A stretch of DNA of 64,000 bases from Sphaerulina vaccinii (Eukaryota > Ascomycota > Dothideomycetes > Mycosphaerellales > Mycosphaerellaceae): the NCBI GenBank assembly GCA_022570795.1, contig JAKUDP010000001.1:62001-126000 (forward strand), read 5' to 3'. Positions 36,341 to 49,239 of the stretch are shown here, in pieces. The notes beneath the pieces were generated by a model that was not told the DNA's origin, did no database searches, and worked only from the letters and a program-made list of their open reading frames with translations. The first letter of the stretch is position 1. Each line of letters opens with the position of its first letter. The position numbers and the translations under genes were made by a program.

Positions 36341-37016
36341 GAGCCTAGTGGCGGGCTTGCACCTTGTACAATCTGAGCACTATCACTGTAGCTCTACGTA
36401 CCGTTCAACAAGCAGCCAAGAATACCAGCCTAGGTCGCGAACATGCCGATGCTGATAGCCATTACGAAGCCTGGTATCATGCGAGCCATTGGATACAGGA
36501 CTTTCAACCACTTCTCCTGCAGCCAATACCCTTGGTGAAAACAGAGCAGCAGGTGAAGTGCGTGCCAAGCACACTTGTGCCAGTTACTGGTAGCGGTAGA
36601 GCACAACGGAAGATGTTCGCGTGTCTGTATGTCGATCAATCTGAGGTTCCACGAGTCGCAGCTAGACACTTGGTAGTGGCGACAGAGGATCTCGCGTGAT
36701 GTCTGGTATGCCCATGTGCCAAGCAGCGGGCAAAGATGCTTGGACACCATCTAGCGCTGGCCAATACGAGCCTATGGTAGCAATGCCCAGGTTCGACTCT
36801 TCATACCTTCTAGATCAGGAAGGAAGTAAGAGGGAAGAGTGCTATCTGTATGTCGATCACATGGGATAGCTGCTTCGTGAAGTGCAGATTCACTGGCATG
36901 TATGGCGAAGATGCAGATCATTGTCCGCTCCCAATGAGGTTGCCATATAAATGTAACATCTACGCTGTCACCCACAACGCACACTGCTCTCGGATCAATA
37001 GCTCCTGATCCTCACC
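36341..37016. other. Intergenic, promoter of subtilase gene
   Basis: Holds CCAAT at 36931 and the TATA box at 36946. The + strand frame 36364-36699 lacks any domain or context support and is not called. Confidence 0.4.
36931..36951 (+). promoter_or_regulatory. CCAAT and TATA elements of the subtilase gene
   Basis: CCAAT at 36931-36935 and TATAAA at 36946-36951, the latter 66 bp upstream of the subtilase ATG at 37017. Spacing is reasonable for a core promoter; the CCAAT could be coincidental. Confidence 0.5.
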
Positions 37017-38368
37017 ATGAACCGCCTTCTCAACGTACTGGCAGTTCTGCCAGCCGTGTTCGCAGCTCCAACAACGAACAATGGACTCCCACGCCGACAA
37101 GCGCCAGAAGTTATCCCAGACCAATTCTTGATCCAAGCCGCTCCAGGACAATCATTCGAGGCTCTGGTTGCTGATGTGGCTACTGTCCTCAACGTCACCG
37201 ACTTCACACCCGAGCAAGAGTTCCACATCGGAGACTTCGAAGGACTGAGAATCAATGCCCCACAGGAGGTCGCCGACCAGATCAACGCCCTCTATTCTGT
37301 CCAGACCGTGCAGCAGGATGTCATGGTTGAGATTCAAGCCATCGTCTCGCAGCCAAACCCACCATATGGTCTTGCTAGAATCTCGAGCCGAACTCGTGGA
37401 ACCACGAATTATCGATATGATGATTCCGCTGGTGCAGGTACCTTCGTCTATATCGTTGACACTGTAAGCAATGCATGCCCATACATCAGAGCTGGTGTGC
37501 TAACGACATCTTCAGGGCATCAACTTAGGCCATCAAGACTTCGGCGGCCGTGCTAGCTTCGGATTCTCTGCTGTCACCAACGAGGCCAATGGTGACTTTC
37601 ATGGACATGGTGACTGACATCAGGAGATGACAGACTCCTTTTCGAGAGACTAACGTTTATTCAGGCACTCACTGCGCTGGGACTGCTGCTGGTACTCGTT
37701 TCGGTGTCGCAAAGCGAGCTTCGATCATCGACGTCAAGGTTATTGATCGCACTGGTCGTTCACCACTTTCCAACCTTGTGGCTGGTATGGACTGGGCTTC
37801 GAACGACATTAGGTCGAAAGGCCGACTTGGTATGTTCTCATGACAGAGTTCACTGCTTTGTTCCACCGCTGACAGTACTCTGATAGGTCGATCTGTAGTC
37901 AGCATGTCTCTTGGAGCTGATAACAGAGAGGGCGATGCCAGCTTCCTCGATCGTGCTGCCCAAGGCCTCGTGGACCAAGGCATTTTCGTCGCAGTTGCGT
38001 CAGGAAATGCCAATGTCAACACCAATATCTTCTCGCCAGCTCGCGCGCCTGGTGTCTGCACTGTTGGAGCAACAGATAGCTCGGACAGACGCGCGACGTT
38101 CTCCAACTTCGGCTCCATCGTCTATGTCCTTGCTCCTGGAGTGCAAGTCACCTCTGCCTGGATCGGCTCAAACACAGCAACGAACACGATCTCCGGCACA
38201 TCTATGGCTTGTCCTCACGTCGCTGGTGTCGGTGCGTACCTGCTTGGCCTCGAGGGACCACGCAACGGTATTCAGTTGTGCGACCGCATTGTTGCGTTGT
38301 CAGCGAAGAATGCTATCTCTGGTCTAAACGGCGAGCCGAACAGACTGCTCTACAACGGCGTTGCATAA
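37017..38368 (+). CDS. Secreted subtilisin-like serine protease (proteinase K family, S8A)
   Basis: Four exons (37017-37463, 37516-37609, 37665-37829, 37887-38368) give 395 residues. A signal peptide (MNRLLNVLAVLPAVFAAP) is followed by an I9-type propeptide (about 30-105, VIPDQFLIQAAPG...), which acts as intramolecular chaperone and inhibitor. The peptidase domain has Asp148 in VDTGIN, His180 in HGHGTHCAG and Ser341 in GTSMACPHVAG, plus the oxyanion Asn in VASGNAN, so the triad is complete. Introns lie just after the Asp motif and inside HGHG|THCAG; splicing restores both. Processing after the propeptide would give a ~280-residue alkaline protease for extracellular protein digestion. The length and order are normal for proteinase K relatives. 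Confidence 0.93.
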
Positions 38369-38527
38369 GCTGAGAGCTGTGCCGTTGAGCTCGAAAGCCC
38401 CACATCTCACGCAGGACGTGCATTATATAGATGTTGACACAGCTTAGAGATACCCCAGAAATATGAGTTTAGTCACACGTCTACCTCTCGGCGGCCTTTG
38501 TAAGCATCTAGCTGACATCCCACAACA

Positions 38528-41500
38528 CTAGACATAGTGCTTGACAGGATATGTCGTTCTTCTGCATGGTCCGGGGTACAACATCGGCTTCTCTTGGTAC
38601 ATGCGTGGTTGTACCTTGCTCGTCCTCATGTCGATGGGCTCTGATGACACTTGCTTCTTCGCTGCAGGTCTAGAGAACCATGTGCTGGCGTGATCGAGCG
38701 CTCCTGCAAACCATAGACTAACACCAACGACAACTACTGTAAGCGGTATAGCGGCTGCCCAGTATGCCCATTGGCCTTGTGTCATGTTTCGTACATCATT
38801 GGTATTCATGCCGAAGACTCCAGATACGAACGATAGTGGGAGGAAGATAATGGTAACGATCGTGAAGACCATGATCGCCGCTTCTTGTCGATCTTTGTTG
38901 GTCTCGATTTCGCTGGCAAGCCATTCGCCCAGCTCGATAGCGCGGCCTTGTAAGGCTTCGAAGAGGTCGATTCTGCTGTTGATGTTGGCTTTGCATTGCC
39001 GTAACACGATGTCCTGTCTCGAGGTCCTTAGGAACGGCAGATCGGGCAATTGCAGCCCGCTGTCGAGATCTCTGATGCTAGACTCAAAGTAGGTGACCAC
39101 ATCCAGCTGCTGCCTAAGCACTGAAGTGATAGCTTCGACTTCCTGTTCGAGGTCGCGCAGAGTCTGTTGGTGTGCGCGTGACAATGGGTCCGCAACGATC
39201 TTCGCTTCCTAAACTAATGTCAGTTGCCTGTAATCTCCATTCCCGCGTGAGGAACTCTGAATTCGACTGTGCCCTCCTCGCTAGAGCTGTTGATTACAAG
39301 CAGAGATGCGATGCTCCAGCACGTCAGCACGTAAGGCCTACTTACCAACTGTTTGCAGTAGTCATCATATGACTGCGGCACGTCTGGCCTTCCATTCATG
39401 ATGTCGCGAGTCACGCAATCGAGCATCAATGCAACAATGCCCCTTGAAGAGCATACCTCAAAATCCTCAACATCGTCTTTTCGTAGTCGTGCTGTCAATA
39501 TACGCTCTCCCTCTTGTAGCAATTGACCGGCTTGCTGAAGCTGATAGTCGGGATTCTCGCGATATTGATATGTGGTCTTATGGCTCTTCGCACTTGCGGC
39601 AAGCGTGAATGCACTAACGAGGTGCAGCCAGGCGACATAGAACTGCTCTGGAAGACCGACCAGAGTGCCTTCGTAACCCGAGAACGTAGCTGTAAATGTG
39701 AACACGAACTCGTAGATCTGCTCGCACAGGGAGCTAAGAAACTCCTGCGCCTCGTCTGCATCAGTAGTTCGTCTACGCCGCGCATCATGATCCTGCGCGA
39801 AGAAATTCTCGCCTTGAACTAGTGTTAGCAAAGCTCCCCAGAACTTCCGTGTGGTGACATGGTCAAAGTCATCTGGCCAGAAGAACCCAGCAATGTGCTG
39901 CGAGGCTCGTGCGATGAGAAGCTTCTTCCGAAGCAGTGCTTTCTGTTCTCCAGAACGTGCATTCACATCCTTGATCCAAAGTTCCACATCTTGCCTGCTG
40001 GCCTCAGTGCAACGAAGGTATGAGTCTCGAACAGACTTTTGGCTGACGCCGCTCAGAGACTGGTGCATTCCGGCGGCCAATGTCGAAAGCTCGTTTGCGG
40101 AGCTCCGGAGGCTGCATGAGTAGATTGCCATATGGTGATCTAGCTCAGCAGGTTCTGCTTGTGCTTGGGCTACCGGATTCATGGAAGGCAACTTTACCGA
40201 TGGCATCGCCTCTGAGTTGCTTACATTGATGTTGCCTGGTGTCGCGTGGGGCTGGGTACTCAGTGTAGCTTTCAGAGATTCGAGGCATCGGAGCTTTCTG
40301 GATCGTCGAATAATGCCTACTGCTAGAGCCTTGGAGTACTAATTCAAGATCACCTTTCGATGAGCTCATCATCAAGTCCTTCCAGCTGGCAAACCTGATT
40401 GGTTGACTTCGGTACTTGAGCACAGCTTCTTGGCCGCTGCCAACGAGGTCAGAAATACTGTCGGCGAGCATTGATAGTAGTGAGGGCAGTGAGGTACTGA
40501 TGCGCATAGGCAAGCGCCATGACCGGGTGCGCCCAGCCCGAAGGTTGATAGAGTGCTCGGATAGCTGGTCGATGCTGTCATTCGCGAAGCTGATCTCTTT
40601 GCTGAGCTGTGTCATTGGCAGCTTACTGCAAGTGACGAGAATATTGTCGTTCACGATGACGCACCATAGACCTGCGACGTGCAAGTAGTGACTTTGCGGA
40701 GCCGACTGTGTAATCGCTTGTCCAAGCTCGCGTTTCTCGTTAACGATACGAGTGTGCATCTGCAAGAGCGGCCTCGAAGGGTGCTCTCTTGAGCCAGCAG
40801 ATATGGATCTGATCTGATTTGCAGATGTCCTCTCCAGGGAGAAGAAAGGAATGCTTAAGGCGCAGATTGAGCCCGTAAGCTTCTCGTCTTCGCCAAGTGC
40901 CTCTATATCAAGGTCTGCTTCACAAAAAGCCTTCATTTCTCGACCGTGTTGTCGCTGCTGCTCATTGTCCTTCTGTAGCTTACGAAGCATGTCTCTTACA
41001 TGACGCTTTTCCTTAGATGAGAAATCTACAACAGTTTCTACAGCAGAAACGAATTCCTCAAAGGATGGCATCGGTCTTTCAAGGTGAGTCCAACGAAGCA
41101 TCGGCTTCTTTGCCTTCGAAGGAGGCGAAGACGACACGAAGACCTTCGCACCATAACCAGATTCATCGAATGTGCTTCCAGACCACCTCGTAGACATAAT
41201 GTACTTGTCTTCAAGTGGCCCGCCGTTGTTCCCAGGAGGATGTCTTGAGAGAAAGAAAGTGTCAGAGTCCATCGAGGCTCCGTCCATATCAGTTGACCTT
41301 TTCGAGCTACCTGAAATGACAGGAAGAAAGCTCACATCGAAGTCGACTTCGACGTCGTCCCCCAGTCCGTCAGATAGAGCTTCCTCGCCCTCGTCTTCAT
41401 TCTCAGCATCAGGAACTCCACCTTCATAGCCATCTCCCATCCTTTCGGGAGGGAAGACTTCAATAACCTCTGCTTCATCGTCTAGCTCCGCTGCCGGAGA

Positions 41501-42091
41501 TGGCCTGCGCCTGCGATAACGCTGTTCAGAGGGAGTACGCGACCGAGCTCTCCTTGGGGAAGGACTCGCTCGAGGCAAACGCGGAGACGGAGGACGTGGC
41601 ACTATGACCACTTGAGGCTCTGATAGCTTTCCTTGTAGTCGCCGACTGTGCTCAAAGAGAATGTCCAGCTCGCGAGAATCGACTTCGCGAAGAATAATGA
41701 GATAGTCAGGATCATCATCCGCGACTTTCCAGGGTAGTGAATAGTACTCTAGAGTCTGCTCGCTGATGTACTTGCGGAGAACTTTTGGGTATGTCGGTAG
41801 TCGTCGTGGTCGGGAACCGTAGTCGCGACTTCTGTACAAGCCATGGCGTGGCTCTATGGCTGGTCCCTCGACATACTCCTTGCCGTATGGTACTATCGCA
41901 GGGCGACGTGCTCGGCTGTCTTGATAAGACGCGTCTGGCGCGTCTGCGCTTGAGGTGATGATGCGTTTCTTGTTGCCAGAGATCTTCACGCGTTTTTCCA
42001 CTCGCGGGTTGAAGGCATCGTCTCTGCTTGCAAATGAATGCCCACGTTGGTCGCGATAATGGCCATAGTCTTCGCGTGCAGGACTTCGCAT
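38528..42091 (-). CDS. Large CorA-like Mg2+ transporter family protein
   Basis: Three exons (42091-40225, 40169-39346, 39208-38528; donors GTAAGC and GTAAGT) give 1123 residues. The first two-thirds are hydrophilic: an Arg/Ser-rich region (SPSPRRARSRTPS), the fungal module YISEQTLEYYSLPWKVADDD...YLIILREV near residue 110, and acidic linkers. The C-terminal part is a long helical stalk ending in two membrane helices with the CorA signature GMN (FVSGVFGMNTNDV). This is the layout of the fungal ankyrin/CorA-like superfamily; transport is plausible but the divergence leaves it open. Start: the frame is open from 42115 but the first ATG is 42091. The 137-bp second intron carries a CTGAC branch 9 bp from its acceptor. 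The third intron-exon junction (YCKQL|EAKIVADP) fits family order. Confidence 0.8.
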
Positions 42092-42111
42092 GGCGGTAGA
42101 GCCAGATAAGC

Positions 42112-42180
42112 TCAAGACGCGTCTATGGCTTCGCGAGACTGGAGATCAGCAGGTACAGGTTCTTGATTCCCGGTACTCAT
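42112..42180 (-). other. Possible upstream ORF of the CorA-like gene
   Basis: A 22-codon frame (MSTGNQEPVPADLQSREAID and two more residues) begins at 42180 and ends with TGA at 42112-42114, 21 bp before the main ATG at 42091, if the transcript starts upstream of it. Such uORFs can reduce translation. The transcription start is unknown. Confidence 0.3.
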
Positions 42181-42257
42181 ATCGGATCGCAGACGTGTAA
42201 ATAGAAAGAAAGATGGTTTTGAAATAATATTCAGCTATTCAGCTGATCCTTCGCGTT

Positions 42258-42784
42258 TTACGGCTGATCTGCATCTGTAGGCAGGTGGGGGTCGAAAGGC
42301 GCCACGTCTGTGCGGCTGAAGAGACTCTCCATATCCTGCGCTTGGCCTTTCGACACACATGTCAAGGTTGCCTTGCTGGCGATGATGGCGGTGAAATCTG
42401 GTCGTTTGGTTGCGGAAGAACAAGAATGGTCCAGAGTTCCTTGAGCATGATGTTCTGATGTTGTCTCAAGCCAAGAGGCCGTTGTCGGCATGTTTTGACG
42501 GGGCGAGGACAGCAAGACGATCGACTCAGTACACCAGTATATAGATCATGCAGAACAGTACAGTCCAGAGCAGACTCAATGGTGCTATGGTGCTCGGGCC
42601 AATTCCCGAAGACCATGAAGCATAAGAAGCATATGACGCCAAGCCTGTGGTCGACGCTTCGCTGCACAATGACATCGGTAGACCAACCTGCAAGATTATT
42701 GTTCTTCCCTGCGCTCCACTCCTTCACCTTTTCACGAGAACGACGAGCTTCTGCCTGATGATATAGCAGTGTGCCCATCATCAC
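42258..42784 (-). other. Possible small spliced gene between CorA-like and cds1
   Basis: Two overlapping minus-strand frames look protein-like: MMMGTLLYHQAEARRSREKV from 42784 and, in another frame, RPDFTAIIASKATLTCVSKG to a stop at 42258. A third frame contains a membrane-helix-like SLLWTVLFCMIYILVY. No single set of splice sites joins them convincingly, so it is left as a tentative locus in an 826-bp gap. Confidence 0.22.
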
Positions 42785-43006
42785 TGGAGGACCACGAAGC
42801 CACCATCGCGCCGTTTTGTTCTACGCGCGCATCGTGCACCCACGACCACGACCGCGTCAAACACGTGCTATCCGCTAGCTGAGATCAGCTCCTCCGCGCA
42901 CGTCCGAAGGCAGCACACGAGGACGAACGACTTTGAAACATCAGGAGGTCATACAGCGGTGCCACGCGACAATAACCTGCCGGCGCTCGGCAGTTCCAAG
43001 GCAGCG

Positions 43007-44617
43007 ATGACAAAGTCCAAGAAGGACGTAAAGTTCAACCATCGCGAAAGGAGGATGAGCAAAGGCAGCATGTCGGAGTCCAACTACGATTCACCGAACG
43101 AGTCGAGAAGTCCTGTGCGAAGAGTGAACGGTAGTAGCAAGAATGGCGAGCTCAGCAGATCGAGAGAAGATATTAGGCCTGGGGTTGGGCGGACAGATAC
43201 AACAGCCAGTGGATGGCAGACGGAGAACGAGGATGATAAGGTACGAGATATCTGGAACGAGCATGGAGAGTGATGCTAATAACAGTACAGGCGGAAGTGA
43301 AGCCTCAATCCGAGTATGAAAAGAAGAAGCAAACATTCATCACGAGAGCCATCTGGACATTCGTGATGATCGCGATCTTCTTCGGTGGAATGTTCGCTGG
43401 TCACATCTACATGATAATAATCGTGACGGCTTGTCAGATCATCTCGTTTAAGGAGGTCATCAATATCTCGAATGTCCCTAGCAGAGCCCGGAGCTTACGA
43501 TTCACGAAAACGCTCAATTGGTATTTCCTGGGCACGACGATGTACTTTCTCTATGGAGAGAGCGTGATCTACTATTTCAAGCATATTGTCTTGATTGATC
43601 GCGTTCTTTTGCCGTTTGCTACGCATCATAGGTTTATCAGCTTTATGCTGTACATCTTGGGTATGTTATCTCAGACAGCATTTGTTGAACTGCGCTGACT
43701 TTGGCTAGGCTTCGTCTTCTTTGTTGGCTCGCTCCAGAAGGGGCACTACAAGTTCCAATTCACTCAATACGCCTGGACACATATGGCACTCTACTTGATT
43801 GTCGTGCAAGCGCATTTCATCATGAACAATATCTTCGAGGGCATGATCTGGTTCTTCCTTCCCGTCAGCTTGGTTATCATCAACGACATCTTTGCGTATA
43901 TCTGTGGAATTACCTTTGGAAAGACGCAATTGATCAAGCTCAGTCCAAAGAAGACTGTTGAAGGTGAGTTCGGACTTCGATCCCTTCAAATGTTACGTGC
44001 TAATATTTCTCCCAGGCTTCGTGGGAGCATGGGTCTGCACAATCCTCCTAGGCTTCTTCTTCACCAACATCCTGATGCGATCGAAATACTTCATCTGTCC
44101 AGTCAACGACCTCGGCGCCAACATCTTCACTGGACTGCAATGCGACCCGAACCCAGTCTTCATCCCGCACACCTATACCCTACCTTTCATCCCACATGGC
44201 TGGGACTTCGTGCCACGAACAGTGACAATCTCACCAATGCAATTCCACATCATCATCCTAGCCTCTTTCGCATCCCTGATCGCTCCATTCGGTGGATTCT
44301 TCGCATCTGGCCTCAAGCGTACATTCAACATCAAGGACTTCGGAGACTCCATCCCGGGACACGGAGGCATGACAGATCGCATGGACTGTCAATTCATAAT
44401 GGGCTTTTTCAGTTTCATGTACTATCAGAGCTTCATTGCCCAGTACAAAGCCAGTGTTGGCGGTGTTTTGGAGACAGCGATCACTGGTCTCTCGCCCGAG
44501 GAGCAGATTGCTTTGGTGAAGGGTTTGACGCAGCATCTCTACAATCAGGGTAAAGTTGGTCATCAGGTGATAGACTATCTCGGCGAAAACCTTGTGGTTG
44601 CGTTGAAGAGGAGATGA
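43007..44617 (+). CDS. cds1: Phosphatidate cytidylyltransferase (CDP-diacylglycerol synthase)
   Basis: Makes CDP-diacylglycerol from phosphatidic acid and CTP, the entry to phosphatidylinositol, phosphatidylserine and cardiolipin synthesis; an ER membrane enzyme. Four exons (43007-43240, 43291-43660, 43709-43963, 44016-44617) give 486 residues. A basic, Ser-rich cytosolic head (~80 residues) is followed by about eight membrane helices (for example AIWTFVMIAIFFGGMFAGHI) and the CTP_transf_1 signature S-GLKR-x5-KD-x5-PGHGG-x2-DR-x-D at residues 384-410, with its acidic and Lys/Arg residues intact. Each junction restores the family sequence (LYILGFVFF, KTVEGFVGAW). The start was taken at the first ATG (43007); the frame is open 16 codons further upstream without an ATG. 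Confidence 0.93.
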
Positions 44618-45394
44618 TATGATCATGTTTGATGAGCGATTGAATTGCATACATGTAGTGCTAGATGATGTGAGGGTTATGGGCGATTTTGGAGTTGCGT
44701 ACGCGTCCGTAGCGAACGCTTCACTGTCCTCGACAATACAGTCTGTAACTTTACAGAAGTAATCTTTGCATTCACGCATGAGCTAACGAAGTGCTTAGGA
44801 CTTTCACTGTATACATGTGCTCCACGAAGCAGGATTGACTAGCTTCTGTGTTCTCGTGCATATGCACTCCACAACAACGGAGGATCTGATACGATCTGCA
44901 GCCGTTGCACATGAGACTCTCTTACCAGGAGTGCATGAAGAAGTGGATCAGTTCCATATCGTGAGCCCAGATCTCACGCCACAAGTCTCGAATCTGGTCG
45001 ATTTTGAAGAAGCGCCGAACAGACCGGACGTTCTTCACTGCAATATTCGCCAACAAAGGAAGAAATGAAGCCTGGAAGCAGCTCCAATGGCTTGAAGAAC
45101 ACGTTGAGAGCACAGCCAGCCCGATATAGCACGTTCATGCAGTCCATCTTGTCGATCTGACAGACCGCCTCGAAGTGAGCGACTACCCCGCGTCTTTCAC
45201 AAGCTTGAAGCTTGGACATTGTGGGGCAAGCGAAATGGGCAACGACGACGCGTTGAGCTGCTCTTACTTCCTTGAGCTCTTCGTAAACATCCTCTTTGTT
45301 TCTCACTCACTTCACGACTTTCTTCAGCAATTGCAACGAAATCGATAACTGGAGAACCTCACGATTGCAAGACCTTGAAGACAGCAACAGTTGA
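44618..45394. other. Intergenic, gph1 promoter region
   Basis: Between cds1 and gph1. A minus-strand open frame (44974-45306) has pleasant composition but opens on GTG with no upstream exon and sits in the gph1 promoter; not called. No repeat noticed. Confidence 0.35.
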
Positions 45395-48291
45395 ATGCCA
45401 ATCAATATGGCAACCACGAGCGAGATTAATGCTCCAGCTCCTCGCGAGAGGAGGCCAAGTTCTTCTGCACCCATTACTGATTTCCAAGGTCCAGTGGGAC
45501 CCTCTGGCATCTCGAGGCCAAAGCACAAGCGTACTGTGACTGGATTTGGACCTCAAGAGATCAAGAGCGTGGAGGCGAGCATTCCTGAGCCACAGAGAGA
45601 GGCATGGCGGAAATACGTGAGTTAAATCCTTCTATTAACCTGCTGCGACACTTACAGCTTAGCTGCACTGAAAGGGGACTGGTTTGGTGACTGAGAAACT
45701 ACTAACATCCTATGCAGTCAGCATCGGAGTTCAAATCCAAGGACGAGTTCGACCGAGACGTTGTACGACACATTGAGACCACCCTCGCACGATCGCTGTT
45801 CAACTGCGATGAAGCCGCAGCATACTCAGGAACGGCTTTGGCCTTCCGCGATCGTCTGATCATTGAATGGAACAGAACGCAGCAGAATCAGACTTATGCT
45901 GATCCAAAGCGTGTCTACTACCTTTCGCTTGAGTTCTTGATGGGAAGAGCATTGGACAATGCCATGCTGAACACGGGGATGAAGGGCATCGCGAAGGGTA
46001 TGTACTGTGCAAAGAGCGGATGTTGTGCAAGCTGACGATCGCTGTAGAGGGTCTCCATGACTTGGGCTTCCGCATGGAAGACATTATCTCTCAGGAACGC
46101 GATGCAGCCCTCGGAAACGGCGGTCTCGGACGTCTCGCAGCCTGCTTCCTCGACTCCCTCGCTACCCTCAACTACCCAGCCTGGGGCTATGCCCTCCGCT
46201 ACAGATACGGTATCTTCAAGCAAGAGATCATCGATGGCTACCAGGTCGAGATTCCAGATTACTGGCTCGACCTGAACCCATGGGAGTTCCCAAGACACGA
46301 TGTAACAGTCGATGTGCAGTTCTACGGCAACGTGAGGAAGTACACAGATGACAACGGAAAGCAAGTCAGCGTATGGGAGAATGGCGAGCTCGTCACTGCT
46401 GTTGCATACGATGCTCCAATTCCAGGATACGGTACATCCACAACCAACAACCTTCGTCTGTGGTCGAGCAAAGCTTCTGGAGGCGAGTTTGACTTCACGA
46501 AGTTCAACAGTGGTGAATACGAGGCATCAGTCGCGGATCAGCAGCGAGCCGAGACCATCTCCGCTGTGCTGTATCCTAACGACAGCCTGGACCGCGGCAA
46601 GGAGCTACGTCTGAAGCAACAGTACTTCTGGTGTGCCGCTTCGCTCTTCGATATTGTTCGTCGCTTCAAGAAATCGAAGAAGGCATGGAAGGAGTTTCCC
46701 AACCAGGTCGCTATTCAGCTGAACGACACTCACCCGACGCTTGCCATTCCGGAGCTTCAGCGCATTCTTATTGACCAGGAAGGTCTTGACTGGGATGAGG
46801 CTTGGAGCATTGTTCAGAAGACATTCGGATACACGAACCACACTGTGCTTCCAGAGGCACTCGAGAAGTGGTCAGTGCCTCTTGTTCAGCACTTGCTGCC
46901 ACGCCATCTCCAGATTATCTACGACATCAACTTGAACTTCCTCCAATACGTTGAGAGGAACTTCCCCAAGGATCGCGACATGCTCGGACGCGTCTCGATC
47001 ATCGAGGAGTCGCAACCTAAGACAGTCCGTATGGCCTACCTTGCAGTTATTGGCTCGCACAAGGTCAATGGTGTTGCGGAACTGCACTCGGATTTGATCA
47101 AGACAACGATCTTCAAGGACTTCGTGAAGATCTATGGCCCGGACAAGTTCACGAACGTCACAAACGGAATCACACCACGCAGATGGCTCCACCAGGCTAA
47201 CCCTCGCCTGTCTGAGCTGATTGCCAGCAAACTTGGCGGCCACGAATTCCTTCGCGATCTCACCTTGCTCAACAAGATCGAGTCGTACGTTGACGACAAG
47301 GACTTCCGCAAGGAGTTCCAAGAGATCAAGTACGCCAACAAGGTCCGCCTCGCCAAGTACATCAAGGAGGCAAACGGCATTACTGTCAACCCAGCCAGCT
47401 TGTTCGACATTCAAGTGAAGCGTATGCACGAGTACAAGAGACAGCAGCTCAACATCTTCGGTGTCATCAACCGATACCTTGAGCTCAAGGACATGTCGCC
47501 CGAGGAGCGTAAGAAGGTGCAACCCCGTGTCAGCATCTTCGGCGGCAAAGCTGCGCCTGGTTACTGGATGGCCAAGACGATCATCCACTTGATCAACCAA
47601 GTCAGCAAGGTTGTGAACAACGACAAGGACATTGGCGATCTTCTCAAGGTTGTATTCCTGGAAGACTACAATGTTTCCAAGGCGGAGATTATCTGCCCAG
47701 CCAGTGATATTTCGGAGCACATCTCCACTGCTGGCACAGAAGCTTCCGGGTAAGTTGTTCCATATCCGACGCATACTCTGTGTGGCTGAACTATACTAAC
47801 AATATCGCAGTACCTCAAACATGAAGTTCGTCCTCAACGGAGGTCTCATCATTGGAACCTGCGATGGTGCCAACATCGAGATCACTCGCGAGATTGGTGA
47901 GGACAACATCTTCCTGTTCGGCAACCTTGCCGAAGACGTCGAAGATCTCCGCCACGCCCACTTCTACTCTGAATTCCACCTCGACCCTATGCTCGAGCGT
48001 GTCTTCAAGACGATCAAGGAAGGCGTGTTTGGCGACGCTGGACAGTTCTCGGCTCTGGTCAACTCGATCGTCGAGCACGGAGATTACTACCTTGTTTCCG
48101 ACGACTTCAAGAGCTATGTCGACACTCAGAAGCTTATCGATGAGGCATACAAGAATCAAGAGGAGTGGCTGACGAAGACCATCACTTCTGTTGCTCGTAT
48201 GGGCTTCTTCTCCAGTGACAGATGTATTGATGAGTACGCTGAGATGATCTGGAACGTGGAGCCTTTGTCGCCTAAGTCGAATGGTGCTTAG
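45395..48291 (+). CDS. gph1: Glycogen phosphorylase
   Basis: Cleaves alpha-1,4 links of glycogen to glucose-1-phosphate, using pyridoxal phosphate. Four exons (45395-45616, 45718-45997, 46048-47749, 47811-48291; the last intron has CTAAC close to its CAG) give 894 residues, the usual fungal length. The GT35 core is complete: NGGLGRLAACFLDSLATL, the substrate-site region YNVSKAEIICPASDISEHIS, and the PLP-binding motif EASGTSNMKF with Lys740, whose codons are split by the last intron (GG|T). An N-terminal Ser/Arg-rich extension (RERRPSSSAPITDF) is where fungal and animal enzymes carry regulatory phosphorylation; the exact site is not certain. An alternative ATG lies four codons downstream. Confidence 0.96.
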
Positions 48292-48357
48292 AAACCCACC
48301 TGGAATCTACGGACGAGGCGCCGCAGGCGCGCGAAGAATGCTGTGGACTGTATCTGC

Positions 48358-48500
48358 AAGGCCTATGAAAAGGATCCCGTGTTGGGAAAGCTCTTCGCAC
48401 AGTGGGCCCTCGCACTAGGTGTGATTGAGAAAAGGCCTATGAAAAGGAGCCCGTGGATCTCGCTGCGCAGTGGGCCCTCGCGCTAGGTGCGATTGAGAAA
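48358..48500. repeat. ~70-bp tandem duplication after gph1
   Basis: AAGGCCTATGAAAAGGATCC...CAGTGGGCCCTCGCACTAGG...GATTGAGAAA (48358-48432) is followed by a second, diverged copy (48432-48500) about 8 bp shorter in the middle. It starts 67 bp after the gph1 stop codon and may lie in its 3' UTR. Confidence 0.85.
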
Positions 48501-49239
48501 TGATTTACACCATGCAGCTAAGTAGAACAGAATGTATATCGTCGAATGAGTTAGCGAGCTTCACAATAGCTACATCACAGTTTCCTGTCCCATTCCATAA
48601 CATCTCTCGCGCTGAGCATTCGCAAGTTCAGATCTCTCAGTCAGCCTAAGATTAACTCGGCTCCAGGCAAGCACCAGGCTCCTCTAGGTCTGGACATATC
48701 GAGGAGCAATCGATACCAATGTTGTATGAGAGGACTCGTCCGACACTGATGAAGCAATCTCTCTCTGCAGAGTCATAGAGCGGAAGAAACCAGTTTTGTA
48801 CGCGGTGTTATACGCCCAATGATCCGCCGCTAATGACCCGTCTTGCCGTTACGTTCCTGCTGCAGTCCACATTCGCTCTCCATAAGACGAATTTAGCTCT
48901 GGAGATCCAGCATGCTAGCAGACAGCGATGTTCGAAGCTTTGCGTGTGGAAGATATTGTATCGGAAAATGCTCCGGTGGGAAGTCCCGAACGCCTGCTGC
49001 GTGTGCGGCGTTGGATCCCGATAGCTGCGGCCATGGCGAGCGATAGGACGGGAGCGTGCATGCAGATGAGGTGGTCCTCTTCTATAGTCGATGGCCATAT
49101 CCGCTGAGACTGCTTCCGCTAGCAGAATTGCTTGGGATTATTATTCCAGAGTGCCACAGTGCATAACCCAATGTAAGCGAGAGGAGTCGGGTCGAGAGGT
49201 CAACACTTGAGGCATGCGGTGAAGTGTCCGTGTACTTCA

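Noticed and set aside
44974..45306. 110-codon minus-strand frame upstream of gph1
   Set aside because: Starts on GTG without an upstream exon, overlaps the gph1 promoter, and no family is recognised.
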